A DNA stretch of 34,491 nucleotides, from NCBI RefSeq assembly GCF_007489275.1, contig NZ_VLNR01000070.1:1-34491 (forward strand), written 5' to 3'. This DNA comes from Aquimarina algiphila. Lineage in GTDB: Bacteria > Bacteroidota > Bacteroidia > Flavobacteriales > Flavobacteriaceae. The notes under the pieces were generated by a model, which was not told the DNA's origin, ran no database searches, and saw only the letters and a program-made list of their open reading frames with translations. Each line of letters opens with the position of its first letter. Positions within the stretch are counted from its first letter, which is position 1. Below, one piece after another: positions 24,465 to 32,853 of this stretch. Made by a program: the position numbers and the translations under genes.

Positions 24465-25748
24465 TTATAATCTCCCGTGCACCTCTTCTTTTAGAATTCC
24501 TTTTACATCATAAAGAATTCCATTCGGTGCAAGTAAAGATTTCAAATTAATATCCAAAAATTCTTTATGTGCTACGGTTAATACAACAGCATCATAAGTA
24601 TTATTAGGCAAATCAGTCGTTGTTTTTAGATTATATTCATGCATTACTTCATCGGGATTTGCCCAAGGATCATATACTGTGATATTTGTACCAAAATCAC
24701 TTAATTGTTGAATAACATCTACAGCTCTTGTATTACGAACATCAGGGCAATTTTCTTTAAAAGTCACCCCTAGTACTAGTACATTAGCTCCCTTGATATG
24801 GATATCATGTTTTACCATAAGTTTGATAACTTCTGATGCTACATACTGTCCCATACTATCATTTAATCTACGTCCGGCAAGAATAATTTCTGGATGATAT
24901 CCAAATTCCTGAGCTCGTTGTGCCAAATAGTAAGGATCCACACCTATACAATGTCCACCAACCAAACCTGGTTTGAAAGGAAGGAAATTCCATTTTGTCC
25001 CAGCAGCTTCCAATACATCATTAGTATCAATATCCATTAGATTAAAAATCTTAGCTAACTCATTGACAAAAGCAATATTGATATCTCTTTGCGAATTCTC
25101 AATAACTTTAGCTGCTTCTGCAACCTTGATTGTTGGAGCAAGGTGAGTTCCCGCGGCAATTATAGAACCATATAAAGCATCTACTTTTTTGCCGATTTCT
25201 GGAGTAGATCCCGCTGTTACCTTAAGGATTTTCTCTACGGTATGTTTTTTATCTCCTGGATTGATTCGCTCTGGAGAATATCCTGCAAAAAAATCTTCAT
25301 TAAATTTTAATCCGCTTATTTTTTCTAATACAGGAACGCATTCTTCCTCTGTAACCCCAGGATACACTGTAGACTCATACACCACAACATCTCCTTTCTT
25401 AAGCACATTTGCTACGGTTTCACTTGATTTATATAAGGGAGTAAGATCAGGTCTATTATTTTTATCTACCGGAGTTGGAACTGTAATTATATAATAATTA
25501 CACTCCTTAATATCTTCTAGATTAGATGAACAATAAAGCCCATTCTCTTTTAAATCCGCATTACTTTTCAATACTGATTGTAACAAATCATCTTCTACTT
25601 CTAAAGTAGAATCTGTTCCAGAAGACAGCTCTTCGATTCTTTTTTGATTAATATCAAAACCTATTACTGGGTATTTAGTAGCAAATAACCTTGCTAAAGG
25701 TAATCCTACATATCCTAATCCAATGACGGCAATCTTAATATCCTGCAT
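24465..25748 (-). CDS. tviB: UDP-N-acetylhexosamine 6-dehydrogenase, TviB-like
   Basis: The 427-residue protein is a nucleotide-sugar dehydrogenase of the UDP-glucose/GDP-mannose dehydrogenase family. It has the NAD-binding GLGYVGLPLA (10-19), conserved E-S-T-V-Y-P-G-V-T (125-133), the Lys/Asn pair in the middle helix (K214, N218) and the catalytic Cys267 in GGHCIGVDPYYL. It oxidises C6 of a UDP-N-acetylhexosamine to the uronic acid in two NAD-dependent steps. The closest remembered type is TviB (Vi antigen, UDP-GlcNAc to UDP-GlcNAcA); WbpO-like use of UDP-GalNAc is the alternative. The pairing with the adjacent epimerase supports UDP-GalNAcA as the end product either way. Confidence 0.88.
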   Translation of the reverse strand: MQDIKIAVIGLGYVGLPLARLFATKYPVIGFDINQKRIEELSSGTDSTLEVEDDLLQSVLKSNADLKENGLYCSSNLEDIKECNYYIITVPTPVDKNNRPDLTPLYKSSETVANVLKKGDVVVYESTVYPGVTEEECVPVLEKISGLKFNEDFFAGYSPERINPGDKKHTVEKILKVTAGSTPEIGKKVDALYGSIIAAGTHLAPTIKVAEAAKVIENSQRDINIAFVNELAKIFNLMDIDTNDVLEAAGTKWNFLPFKPGLVGGHCIGVDPYYLAQRAQEFGYHPEIILAGRRLNDSMGQYVASEVIKLMVKHDIHIKGANVLVLGVTFKENCPDVRNTRAVDVIQQLSDFGTNITVYDPWANPDEVMHEYNLKTTTDLPNNTYDAVVLTVAHKEFLDINLKSLLAPNGILYDVKGILKEEVHGRL

Positions 25749-25778
25749 ATTGATTCTTTATTTACTGGAAATTTGGAA

Positions 25779-26777
25779 TTATTTTAAATTTTCCCAATAC
25801 CATTTTACTGCTTCTTTTAATCCTGTTTTTATATCAAAATTAGGGTTATATTCTAGAAATTTCTTTGCTTTATCAACCGATGCCAAAGAATGTGGTATAT
25901 CTCCTTTTCGTTCTGGTCCGTACTGTACATCTACATTTGCTATAGCATTATCATATGCTGACAAATAATCTTTTAAAAGTGTCGTTAACTCATTTAATGT
26001 CGTTCTTTCCCCAAAAGCTGTATTATACACATTATTTAAAGCTTCAGTATTTTCAGATACTATGGATAACAAATTCATCTGAATTACATTATCTATATAG
26101 GTAAAATCTCTTGAAAACTCGCCGTCTCCGTTAATTACCGGAGATTCATATTTCATGAACTGCATTACAAATTTTGGAATTACAGCAGCGTAAGCTCCAT
26201 TAGGATCCTGTTTACGTCCAAAAACATTAAAATAGCGCAAACCTATTGTATCTAAATCATACGTTCTTTTAAAATTATCCGCATATAATTCATTAACATA
26301 TTTTGTAATAGCGTATGGAGATAAAGGTTTTCCGATTTTTTCTTCTATTTTGGGCAATGCTTTAGAATCTCCATAAGTGGAAGAACTTGCCGCATAAACA
26401 AAACGTTTTACACCCGTATCACGAGAAGCAACTAACATATTAAGAAATCCACCGACATTTACATCATTAGTTGTAATAGGATCATTAATTGATCGTGGAA
26501 CAGAACCTAATGCTGCCTGATGTAATACAAAATCCACACCATCACATGCTTTATTACAATCTTCTAGGTTTCTAATATCTCCTTCAATAAAAGTAAAATT
26601 AGAATTTTCTATAAACGCTGAAAGGTTTTTTTTATGTCCTGTAGCAAAATTATCCAGCCCTATTACAGTACTCCCAATATCCAAAAGTGCTTCACAAAGA
26701 TTAGACCCGATAAAACCGGCTGCACCAGTCACAAGTATTTTTGAGGAACGAAGGTGTTCCAGCTGTTTAGTGTTCAT
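25779..26777 (-). CDS. tviC: UDP-GlcNAc(A) C4-epimerase, TviC/WbpP-like
   Basis: The 332-residue protein is an extended short-chain dehydrogenase/reductase. It has the NAD-binding TGAAGFIG (17-24), a catalytic Ser in AASSSTYGD (129-137), and Tyr155-x3-Lys159 in SPYAITKYVNE. The 15-20 residue lead before the Rossmann motif and the LRYFNVFGRKQDPNGAYAAV segment are typical of the TviC/WbpP group that inverts C4 of UDP-GlcNAc or UDP-GlcNAcA. It is the first gene of the 20-gene operon and, with the dehydrogenase downstream, should make UDP-GalNAcA. Confidence 0.9.
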   Translation of the reverse strand: MNTKQLEHLRSSKILVTGAAGFIGSNLCEALLDIGSTVIGLDNFATGHKKNLSAFIENSNFTFIEGDIRNLEDCNKACDGVDFVLHQAALGSVPRSINDPITTNDVNVGGFLNMLVASRDTGVKRFVYAASSSTYGDSKALPKIEEKIGKPLSPYAITKYVNELYADNFKRTYDLDTIGLRYFNVFGRKQDPNGAYAAVIPKFVMQFMKYESPVINGDGEFSRDFTYIDNVIQMNLLSIVSENTEALNNVYNTAFGERTTLNELTTLLKDYLSAYDNAIANVDVQYGPERKGDIPHSLASVDKAKKFLEYNPNFDIKTGLKEAVKWYWENLK

Positions 26778-26809
26778 TTATTCTGTTTTAATTCCCTGTT
26801 TTTAAGTCC

Positions 26810-26818
26810 CAAAGACTA
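26810..26818 (-). promoter_or_regulatory. Weak candidate -7 box for the polysaccharide operon
   Basis: The minus-strand sequence TAGTCTTTG is a TAnnTTTG-like box with one extra base. It would give a leader of roughly 25-30 nt before the operon's first ATG. It is the best match seen near the operon head; the true promoter may lie elsewhere in the gap. Confidence 0.2.
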
Positions 26819-27099
26819 TACATTAATATAGCCAGCGCGAAATTAACATTTACTTACACAACAAACAACATATGTTAAAGGGGATTTTACCCCTATTTAG
26901 AATTCGTTACCCATAATTGATTAAAAAAAGATAAGCTATGCAAAAAAATAAAACACAAGAATCTAAAAATCAATAACTTATCAATAATCATATTTTTTAT
27001 GAACTATAACGTTTTCTTAATTTACAACTAGAATTTGTGTGAATTAGCAAATCTTATTTATTCACTGTAAACCGGGTAGCATCCGCATAGTGTATTATA

Positions 27100-27107
27100 T
27101 ATTTTTG
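27100..27107 (+). promoter_or_regulatory. Candidate -7 element for the 27143 gene
   Basis: TATTTTTG is a full match to the Bacteroidota TAnnTTTG consensus and predicts a leader of about 30 nt. No -33 TTG is seen at the usual spacing, so this rests on the -7 box and position only. Confidence 0.35.
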
Positions 27108-27142
27108 TTATGGTTAATTATCCAACATAAAGTAATCAAAAT

Positions 27143-27784
27143 ATGAAAAACAGAAAACAGAAAAGTTGTCTTGAAAAATATACAAATAAAAAAGCTGACT
27201 ATTTTTCCAAAATTGAAGGATTTGATGATTCAGAACTAATGGCGGTTAATGACAAAATTAAAAAACATTTATATCAAACATTAAATTTGATTGACGCTAT
27301 GAAAGTAGATTCGGGCGCGACTGATACACTAAGCGCTTTTTTTACCCAATTAAAGGAGCTATTAATTGGCAAAAAACCTATTCAAGCACTTGTATTCTAC
27401 TTTAATAGAGACGGCGGTGAATTATTTTTAAGCGCATACGGTGCCTTAAAACCAGATTCTTTTATGGATAAAGAACTATCACTTTCAAATCGATTAGATA
27501 ATGAAGTAGTAGGTGAAATAGGACCTATTAAAATATTTAATTATAACGAGATAAAAGAAGATGCTTTGTATTATGATGAAATTGATGACTGCGATCTGGA
27601 GTATGAAAATGACTATATTAATGAATTAATCATATTAAAAGCTCATGCTATTTTCGAAGAAATACTCCTCAAACTAGACTTAAAAAATCTACTTTCTGAT
27701 ATACAGATTATATCTCCCTTTTACAGCTACATACAAGAACATGATGGAGGTGAATCTAATTTACTAACTATTTTTGAGAAGTAA
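27143..27784 (+). CDS. Hypothetical protein, acidic, cytoplasmic
   Basis: I do not recognise this 213-residue protein. It has no signal peptide or membrane segment. The start is Lys/Arg-rich (MKNRKQKSC), followed by helical segments, a probable beta section (QALVFYFNRDGGELFLSAYGA, about 91-111) and a strongly acidic stretch rich in Asp, Glu and Tyr (about 130-160). An acidic, compact single-domain protein of this size near secreted repeat proteins could be an immunity-like or regulatory protein, but nothing in the sequence proves that. It stands alone with its own candidate promoter and is followed by a MITE-like repeat. Confidence 0.7.
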   Translation: MKNRKQKSCLEKYTNKKADYFSKIEGFDDSELMAVNDKIKKHLYQTLNLIDAMKVDSGATDTLSAFFTQLKELLIGKKPIQALVFYFNRDGGELFLSAYGALKPDSFMDKELSLSNRLDNEVVGEIGPIKIFNYNEIKEDALYYDEIDDCDLEYENDYINELIILKAHAIFEEILLKLDLKNLLSDIQIISPFYSYIQEHDGGESNLLTIFEK

Positions 27785-27794
27785 TCATTACAAG

Positions 27795-27932
27795 GTGTAA
27801 GAAAACATAACGCTTTTAAGCTTAATAGAAAGGTTTATGCTTATTTGCAAAGTAACCAAATCTAAAACTTGACATTTAGCTTAATAATCTGAAACGTATT
27901 ACTCATCACTGATACTACTAAGTTTCTTACAC
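27795..27932. mobile_element. MITE-like element with 10-bp terminal inverted repeats
   Basis: A perfect 10-bp inverted repeat (GTGTAAGAAA 27795-27804 / TTTCTTACAC 27923-27932) bounds a 138-bp non-coding segment. The triplet AAG directly flanks both ends (27792-27794 and 27933-27935), as a 3-bp target-site duplication would. There is no open frame inside. The segment fills nearly the whole gap between the 27143 gene and the ankyrin gene, so it may also contain or disturb the latter's promoter. Chance cannot be excluded from one copy. Confidence 0.4.
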
Positions 27933-27951
27933 AAGACGATAAAGAGAGAAT

Positions 27952-29754
27952 ATGAAATTGAATCCAATAAAAATTGTAATACATTTTTTTATAAGCCTGT
28001 GCCTATCTTCGCTTACTACAGTCTCTGCTCAGGGTTCTGAACTAAACGATCAACTATACGATGTATTATCTAAAACCAAGTATAGAAAAGCTAAAAAACT
28101 GATCAAACAAGGTGCTGATGTAAATGCGATATTTAATGATAATGGAAAAAGAGAAACACTTCTAATTCGCGCAGCAGCAAAAGGAAACATAGAACAACTT
28201 AAATTTTTATTAGAATATGGCGCAGATGTAAATAAAAAATTAAGTAAAAATAACCTTATCGCATATAATGATAAGGCCATTACTTATGCATTAAAAAACA
28301 AACATTCTGAAGCTGTTAAAATATTATACAATGCAGGAGTTCTTATCCCTTGGGAATATACTGTGGATCATATAGGAATCGAGGCATTACAAACTTTAGC
28401 CGATGTTTCTGTCGATTTTAACGCACCAGGATACGATGGCAGATATGCTTTAGAATTTGGTAATCATCAAAGTAAAAATATAAATGATGATTCGACAAAT
28501 ACTATCTGGAAATATTTGGTTGATCATGGTGCTAATCCAAACCTGGTTTGTTTGCTATGCACTCAGACAAAATATAATGACACAATAGCAATTAAACAAT
28601 TAATTGCTCTAGGAGCAGATATCAATCAAACAGATAACAAAGGAAATAATGCATATTATTATTCAAAAAACAACAGTAGCACACGTAAACTGTTAATCAA
28701 ACAAGGTATTTCTTTTGACATTAAAACGCTTAGTTTTTCATTTGTAAAACAGAATTTGGATGATATACAATTTATACACTTACTCAATTCTAAAGGTTAT
28801 ATTTTTTCAGAAAAACTCCTACTTGAAGCTATTAAAATGAAAGACATTACACTTGTTAAACTAATGCTCGACGGTAATGAATCTGATCATTTAAAAAAAG
28901 AGAGCTCCATAGTTTTGCATACTGCAATGAGATATAGAAAAAATGATAATATCAAGATTTTATTATCATATGGAGCAAATCCAAATGCTGTTGATAACAA
29001 TAAGCAAACAAGCCTACATATTGCTGCTCAATTCAATGATTTTGAAATGATTAAACTTCTTATTAAATATGGTGCGGACCTCAATAAAATAAACAAACGA
29101 GGGGAAACTGTCTTGAGTTTATTGTCATCAGGAAAAAACAGCAACACTCTAAGAAATGTAAAATACATCATCAATAAAGGCGGAAAAGACCCTAACAACA
29201 AGGCTCTTTTGAATGCTACACAAAAGGGAAACATACAACTTATTGATTTGTTACTAGAAAACGGTTATGAAATTAATCCTAAGATCGGAGCTTCTCCTTT
29301 ATATGAAACAACGAATCTCAAAGTATTTAAACATTTGATTTCTAAAGGAGCAGATATTACTAGGTACAAATCGTATGATCAGTATTCTATTTTAGAAAAC
29401 ATCATAGAATCACAAAACCTTGATTTATTAAAATATACATTATCTGTTGGTGCTGATCCAAATGTAAAAGGTGAATTTGGAACCCCTATTTTATTTACAA
29501 CTAGAAACTATGAACAAATAGCTCTTTTATTACAATATGGTGCCAAAGTCGATGCACGAAACACTACTCAACCATTTCATAATTACACCACTGTACCTGA
29601 TAAAATGCTTTTACATATTGCCGCAAAACAAGACAACCTTAAACTAGTTAACTTATTATTGTCTTATGGAGCGAGTAGAAAATCTATTGATTATTTTGGA
29701 AAAATGCCTCATGAATATGCAGGGTCAAAAACGAAAAAAATATTACAATTTTAA
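27952..29754 (+). CDS. Secreted ankyrin-repeat protein (long paralogue)
   Basis: The 600-residue product has an N-terminal signal peptide (about 1-26, ending VSA before QGSE) and is then made of ankyrin repeats to the end. Clear copies include KAKKLIKQGADVNA, LLIRAAAKGNIEQLKFLLEY, TSLHIAAQFNDFEMIKLLIK, KALLNATQKGNIQLIDLLLE and MLLHIAAKQDNLKLVNLLLS. The middle part (about 120-290) holds degenerate repeats. No enzymatic domain is visible, so it is probably a periplasmic or exported protein-binding scaffold. A purine-rich stretch (AAAGAGAGAAT) precedes the ATG. Its neighbour at 29761 is a shorter copy, 6 nt away and surely co-transcribed. Confidence 0.88.
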   Translation: MKLNPIKIVIHFFISLCLSSLTTVSAQGSELNDQLYDVLSKTKYRKAKKLIKQGADVNAIFNDNGKRETLLIRAAAKGNIEQLKFLLEYGADVNKKLSKNNLIAYNDKAITYALKNKHSEAVKILYNAGVLIPWEYTVDHIGIEALQTLADVSVDFNAPGYDGRYALEFGNHQSKNINDDSTNTIWKYLVDHGANPNLVCLLCTQTKYNDTIAIKQLIALGADINQTDNKGNNAYYYSKNNSSTRKLLIKQGISFDIKTLSFSFVKQNLDDIQFIHLLNSKGYIFSEKLLLEAIKMKDITLVKLMLDGNESDHLKKESSIVLHTAMRYRKNDNIKILLSYGANPNAVDNNKQTSLHIAAQFNDFEMIKLLIKYGADLNKINKRGETVLSLLSSGKNSNTLRNVKYIINKGGKDPNNKALLNATQKGNIQLIDLLLENGYEINPKIGASPLYETTNLKVFKHLISKGADITRYKSYDQYSILENIIESQNLDLLKYTLSVGADPNVKGEFGTPILFTTRNYEQIALLLQYGAKVDARNTTQPFHNYTTVPDKMLLHIAAKQDNLKLVNLLLSYGASRKSIDYFGKMPHEYAGSKTKKILQF

Positions 29755-29760
29755 TATTTC

Positions 29761-30576
29761 ATGAGCATCACAAATCTAATATCCAGACAAATTAAGTATC
29801 ATTTTATTATTGTTATATTTTTAGTCCCCGTTTTACTTACTGCACAAAACAGTAAACTCCAAAAACAATTATATGAAGCAATATCAAAAAGTGAATATTT
29901 AGAAGTTAAAAAACTCATCAAACAAGGAGCTAATCCAAATATTCCAGATAGAAATCGCGAAACTGCATTAAGTTTATTAGTAAAAAAACCTATTGACGAA
30001 GCGCTTCCTAATATAGATTTCATTTTAAAAAATGGAGGCACCGATATAAACAACAAAGCTCTACATAAAGCTGTACAACTAGGAAAAATCCCCCTTATTG
30101 ATTTTTTACTAGAAAATGGATCAGAGATTAACCCTAAAAAAGATAGTCATCATCCATTACTTTCTGCAACAAAAGATTTACAAGTTTTTAAACACTTAGT
30201 GTCAAAAGGAGCGAATATACATAAATGCCCCATTTATTCATTATTTCATATCATACAAGGAGATATTAGTCTATTAAAATATGCCTTATCTATAGGTCTT
30301 AATACTAATGGAGCAGAAGATGATTATGGTAGACCGATAGTACATATAGTTAGTTTTGAAAAATTAGAGATTTTATTACAATATGGTGCTAAAGTCGATA
30401 TCCCCCTAAAGTCACAATACAATAGAACCTTACTTCATCGAGCCGCATTCGAAGATAATCCTAAACGGGTACGGTTATTACTTAAGTATGGAGCCAACAA
30501 AAATGCTAAAGACAGTTTTGGATACATTCCTTTTCAATATGCCGGAGAAGAAACAAAAAAATTACTACAACTTTGA
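29761..30576 (+). CDS. Secreted ankyrin-repeat protein (short paralogue)
   Basis: The 271-residue product starts with a signal-peptide-like segment (hydrophobic about 14-28, IIVIFLVPVLLTAQN) and continues with ankyrin repeats. It matches both ends of the upstream gene's product. Its N-terminal QLYEAISKSEYLEVKKLIKQ resembles the start of the long protein, and from residue about 60 it matches the long protein from about residue 380 onward (NKALHKAVQLGKIPLIDFLL, LQVFKHLVSKGAN, LLQYGAKVD, and the ending YAGEETKKLLQL). It is thus a tandem duplicate with the central repeats missing. The function is unknown; a binding role is the family expectation. Confidence 0.87.
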   Translation: MSITNLISRQIKYHFIIVIFLVPVLLTAQNSKLQKQLYEAISKSEYLEVKKLIKQGANPNIPDRNRETALSLLVKKPIDEALPNIDFILKNGGTDINNKALHKAVQLGKIPLIDFLLENGSEINPKKDSHHPLLSATKDLQVFKHLVSKGANIHKCPIYSLFHIIQGDISLLKYALSIGLNTNGAEDDYGRPIVHIVSFEKLEILLQYGAKVDIPLKSQYNRTLLHRAAFEDNPKRVRLLLKYGANKNAKDSFGYIPFQYAGEETKKLLQL

Positions 30577-30605
30577 TCTAAAATATTCTAATAAACTATA
30601 TAAAA

Positions 30606-32612
30606 CTAATATGCTAACAATGCTAATAATTCTTCTTCAAATCTATTTTTTGATAGATATTGATTTTCTAAATTAGTATCAAATGGTATTGGTGTTTGTA
30701 TACTAGCCACTCGCTTAACCGGTGCATCTAAAAATTGAAAACAGTTTTCCATAAGCAAGGCAGAAATATCTGAAGCTATACCACCAAATAAAGTATCTTC
30801 TTGCAAAATAATAGCCTTACCAGTCTTTTTAACTGATTTATAAATTGTTTCTATATCCAAAGGCTGTAGCGTTCTTAAATCAATAAGATCTGCTTTAATA
30901 CTCAAGTGTTTTTCTAGTATCTCTAATGCCCAATGCACAGCAGCTCCATAACTAATAATAGTAACATCTTCTCCAGTTTTTAGTAAGAATGCTTTCCCCA
31001 AAGGTAGATTATAATACCCTTCAGGAACTTCTTGACGAATGCTCCTATATAAAGCTTTATGTTCAAAAAACAAGACTGGATTAGGGTCCTCTATTGCCGT
31101 TACTAACAATCCTTTTGCGTCTACAGGAAATGCTGGATATACAACCTTAAGCCCAGGAGTTTTAGTAAACCATGCTTCATTTGTTTGACTATGGAATGGC
31201 CCTGCTCCAACACCCGCTCCACAAGGCATTCTTATTACAACATCAGACGATTGATTCCATCTATAATTTGACTTTGCTAACAAATTTACAATAGGATTAA
31301 ATCCTGAAGACACAAAATCTGCAAACTGCATCTCAACGACCGCCTTATGCTGATTTACTGACAAACCATACGCTGCAGAAACAATTGCTGATTCACAAAT
31401 AGGGGTATTTCGAATACGATCTTTGCCAAACATCTCAACAAAACCTTCGGTGATTTTAAAAACACCTCCATATTCTGCTATATCTTGCCCCATAATTACA
31501 AGATCATTATATTGTTGCATTGATACTTTCAAACCATCAGAAATTGCATCAACCAACCTTAGTTCTGTAGTTTTTGTGTTTGGTCTTTTTTCTATATAAT
31601 CAAATTCAGCATAAACAGCATTCAATTCTTTATCTAAATCTATATTAACTTTTTCTTCATTATTGGCCAGATCCCAATGAGTTTCTATTTCTTTTTTTAT
31701 TTCTGATCGTTTTTCAAGCTCTTCTTCCAGAGAAATAATCCCTTGGTTAACTAAGTATTCTTTATAATTTTCTATCGGGTCTTTTGCTGACCAATATTCC
31801 ATCAATTCTTGAGGTACATATTTAGTTCCACTTGCTTCTTCATGGCCTCGCATTCTAAAGGTTTTAAATTCAAGTAAAACCGGACGAGGATTTTGTTTCA
31901 TACTTTTTGCCAATTCATTAACCTTGTGATACACTTCCAACACATTGTTTCCATCAATAACATAAGACTCCATTCCATAACCAGCCCCTCTATCAGCTAG
32001 GTTTTTACAATTATACTGCTCACTTGTTGGTGTAGATAGACCATATCCATTATTTTCTATACAAAACAGTACTGGTAAATTCCATATCGAAGCTATATTA
32101 AGGGCTTCATGAAAATCTCCTTCACTGGTCCCTCCTTCTCCGGTAAAGACAGCAGTAACTTTATTATTTTTTTTCAAAAGATTACCAAGAGCAATTCCAC
32201 AAGCAATCCCCATTTGTGGCCCCAGATGTGAAATCATCCCTACAATATTATATTCTTGAGTACCAAAATGAAAAGAACGATCACGACCATTAGTGAATCC
32301 ATTTGATTTTCCCTGCCATTGACTAAACAATCTAGATAGCGGTATATCTCTTGTTGTAAATACTCCTAAATTACGATGCATCGGTAACACATACTCATCA
32401 TCATCTAATACTGCTGTGATCCCAACAGATATTGCTTCCTGACCAATCCCACTAAACCATTTGGATATTTTACCTTGCCGTAATAATACCAGCATTTTTT
32501 CTTCAATAAGTCTTGGCTTAAGCATTCTAAAATACAATGAAATAAGAATATCATCACTATATGCTTTCTTATCGAAATTCAATTCTTGTTTTTCCTCAGA
32601 AATGTGCTCCAT
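30606..32612 (-). CDS. Fused 2-oxoacid dehydrogenase E1 alpha/beta component
   Basis: The 668-residue protein joins the E1 alpha subunit (about 1-330) and E1 beta subunit (about 345-668) of a thiamine-diphosphate 2-oxoacid dehydrogenase in one chain. The alpha part has the cofactor motif that starts GEGGTSEGD (158-166) and ends ENN (186-188), and a regulatory-loop-like FRMRGHEEASGTKY. The beta part has MGQDIAEYGGVFKIT, NTPICESAI and RMPCGAGVGAGPFHSQ. The fusion is common in Flavobacteriia and is usually annotated as a branched-chain or pyruvate-type E1; the substrate is not clear from sequence alone. E2 and E3 would be encoded elsewhere. It is unrelated to the polysaccharide genes and marks the return to core metabolism. 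Confidence 0.93.
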   Translation of the reverse strand: MEHISEEKQELNFDKKAYSDDILISLYFRMLKPRLIEEKMLVLLRQGKISKWFSGIGQEAISVGITAVLDDDEYVLPMHRNLGVFTTRDIPLSRLFSQWQGKSNGFTNGRDRSFHFGTQEYNIVGMISHLGPQMGIACGIALGNLLKKNNKVTAVFTGEGGTSEGDFHEALNIASIWNLPVLFCIENNGYGLSTPTSEQYNCKNLADRGAGYGMESYVIDGNNVLEVYHKVNELAKSMKQNPRPVLLEFKTFRMRGHEEASGTKYVPQELMEYWSAKDPIENYKEYLVNQGIISLEEELEKRSEIKKEIETHWDLANNEEKVNIDLDKELNAVYAEFDYIEKRPNTKTTELRLVDAISDGLKVSMQQYNDLVIMGQDIAEYGGVFKITEGFVEMFGKDRIRNTPICESAIVSAAYGLSVNQHKAVVEMQFADFVSSGFNPIVNLLAKSNYRWNQSSDVVIRMPCGAGVGAGPFHSQTNEAWFTKTPGLKVVYPAFPVDAKGLLVTAIEDPNPVLFFEHKALYRSIRQEVPEGYYNLPLGKAFLLKTGEDVTIISYGAAVHWALEILEKHLSIKADLIDLRTLQPLDIETIYKSVKKTGKAIILQEDTLFGGIASDISALLMENCFQFLDAPVKRVASIQTPIPFDTNLENQYLSKNRFEEELLALLAY

Positions 32613-32829
32613 AAAAGAAAATTTGTTAGGTAAATGTAATTATTTTTATTTCAGAACCCTCATCAGTATTACAATATTATTAAGTAGTTGTTAATTTATA
32701 ATACATTTACAAGTAAAGTCAAAAAACTCTTTAAACACCAATAAAACAAGAAAAACAGTCAATTTATAAATTATATATTTAAATTAACTTATATCAAATA
32801 TACAATAAAAACACGGAAATTATTCATAT

Positions 32830-32849
32830 AATTGCAAGCAAATTGCAAG
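32830..32849 (+). repeat. Tandem direct repeat just before the integrase start
   Basis: AATTGCAAG occurs at 32830-32838 and again at 32841-32849, 11 bp apart, about one helical turn. The second copy ends 4 nt before the integrase ATG. It could be an operator for autorepression or a recombinase arm/core site. The rest of the 241-nt gap (32613-32853) is very AT-rich and shows no other feature. Confidence 0.45.
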
Positions 32850-32853
32850 TATT

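Larger units (their letters stand above)
26778..27142. other. 365-nt divergent intergenic region (operon head)
   Basis: This AT-rich gap separates the divergent operon head (26777, minus) and the 27143 gene (plus) and must hold both promoters. A short perfect hairpin, AGGGG (26879-26883) / CCCCT (26890-26894), lies near its middle. The plus-side candidate -7 box is at 27100-27107. On the minus strand the nearest match is TAGTCTTTG at 26810-26818, one base too long between TA and TTTG and without a clear -33 box. No open frame or RNA gene was seen here. Confidence 0.5.

Noticed and set aside
26879..26894. AGGGG/CCCCT hairpin as an intrinsic terminator
   Set aside because: Only a 5-bp stem, no T-run on either strand, and it lies between divergent gene starts where no terminator is expected.
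32613..32853. tRNA gene or att core as integration target next to the integrase
   Set aside because: No cloverleaf-compatible sequence or CCA-type 3' end was seen in this AT-rich gap; only the AATTGCAAG repeats stand out.
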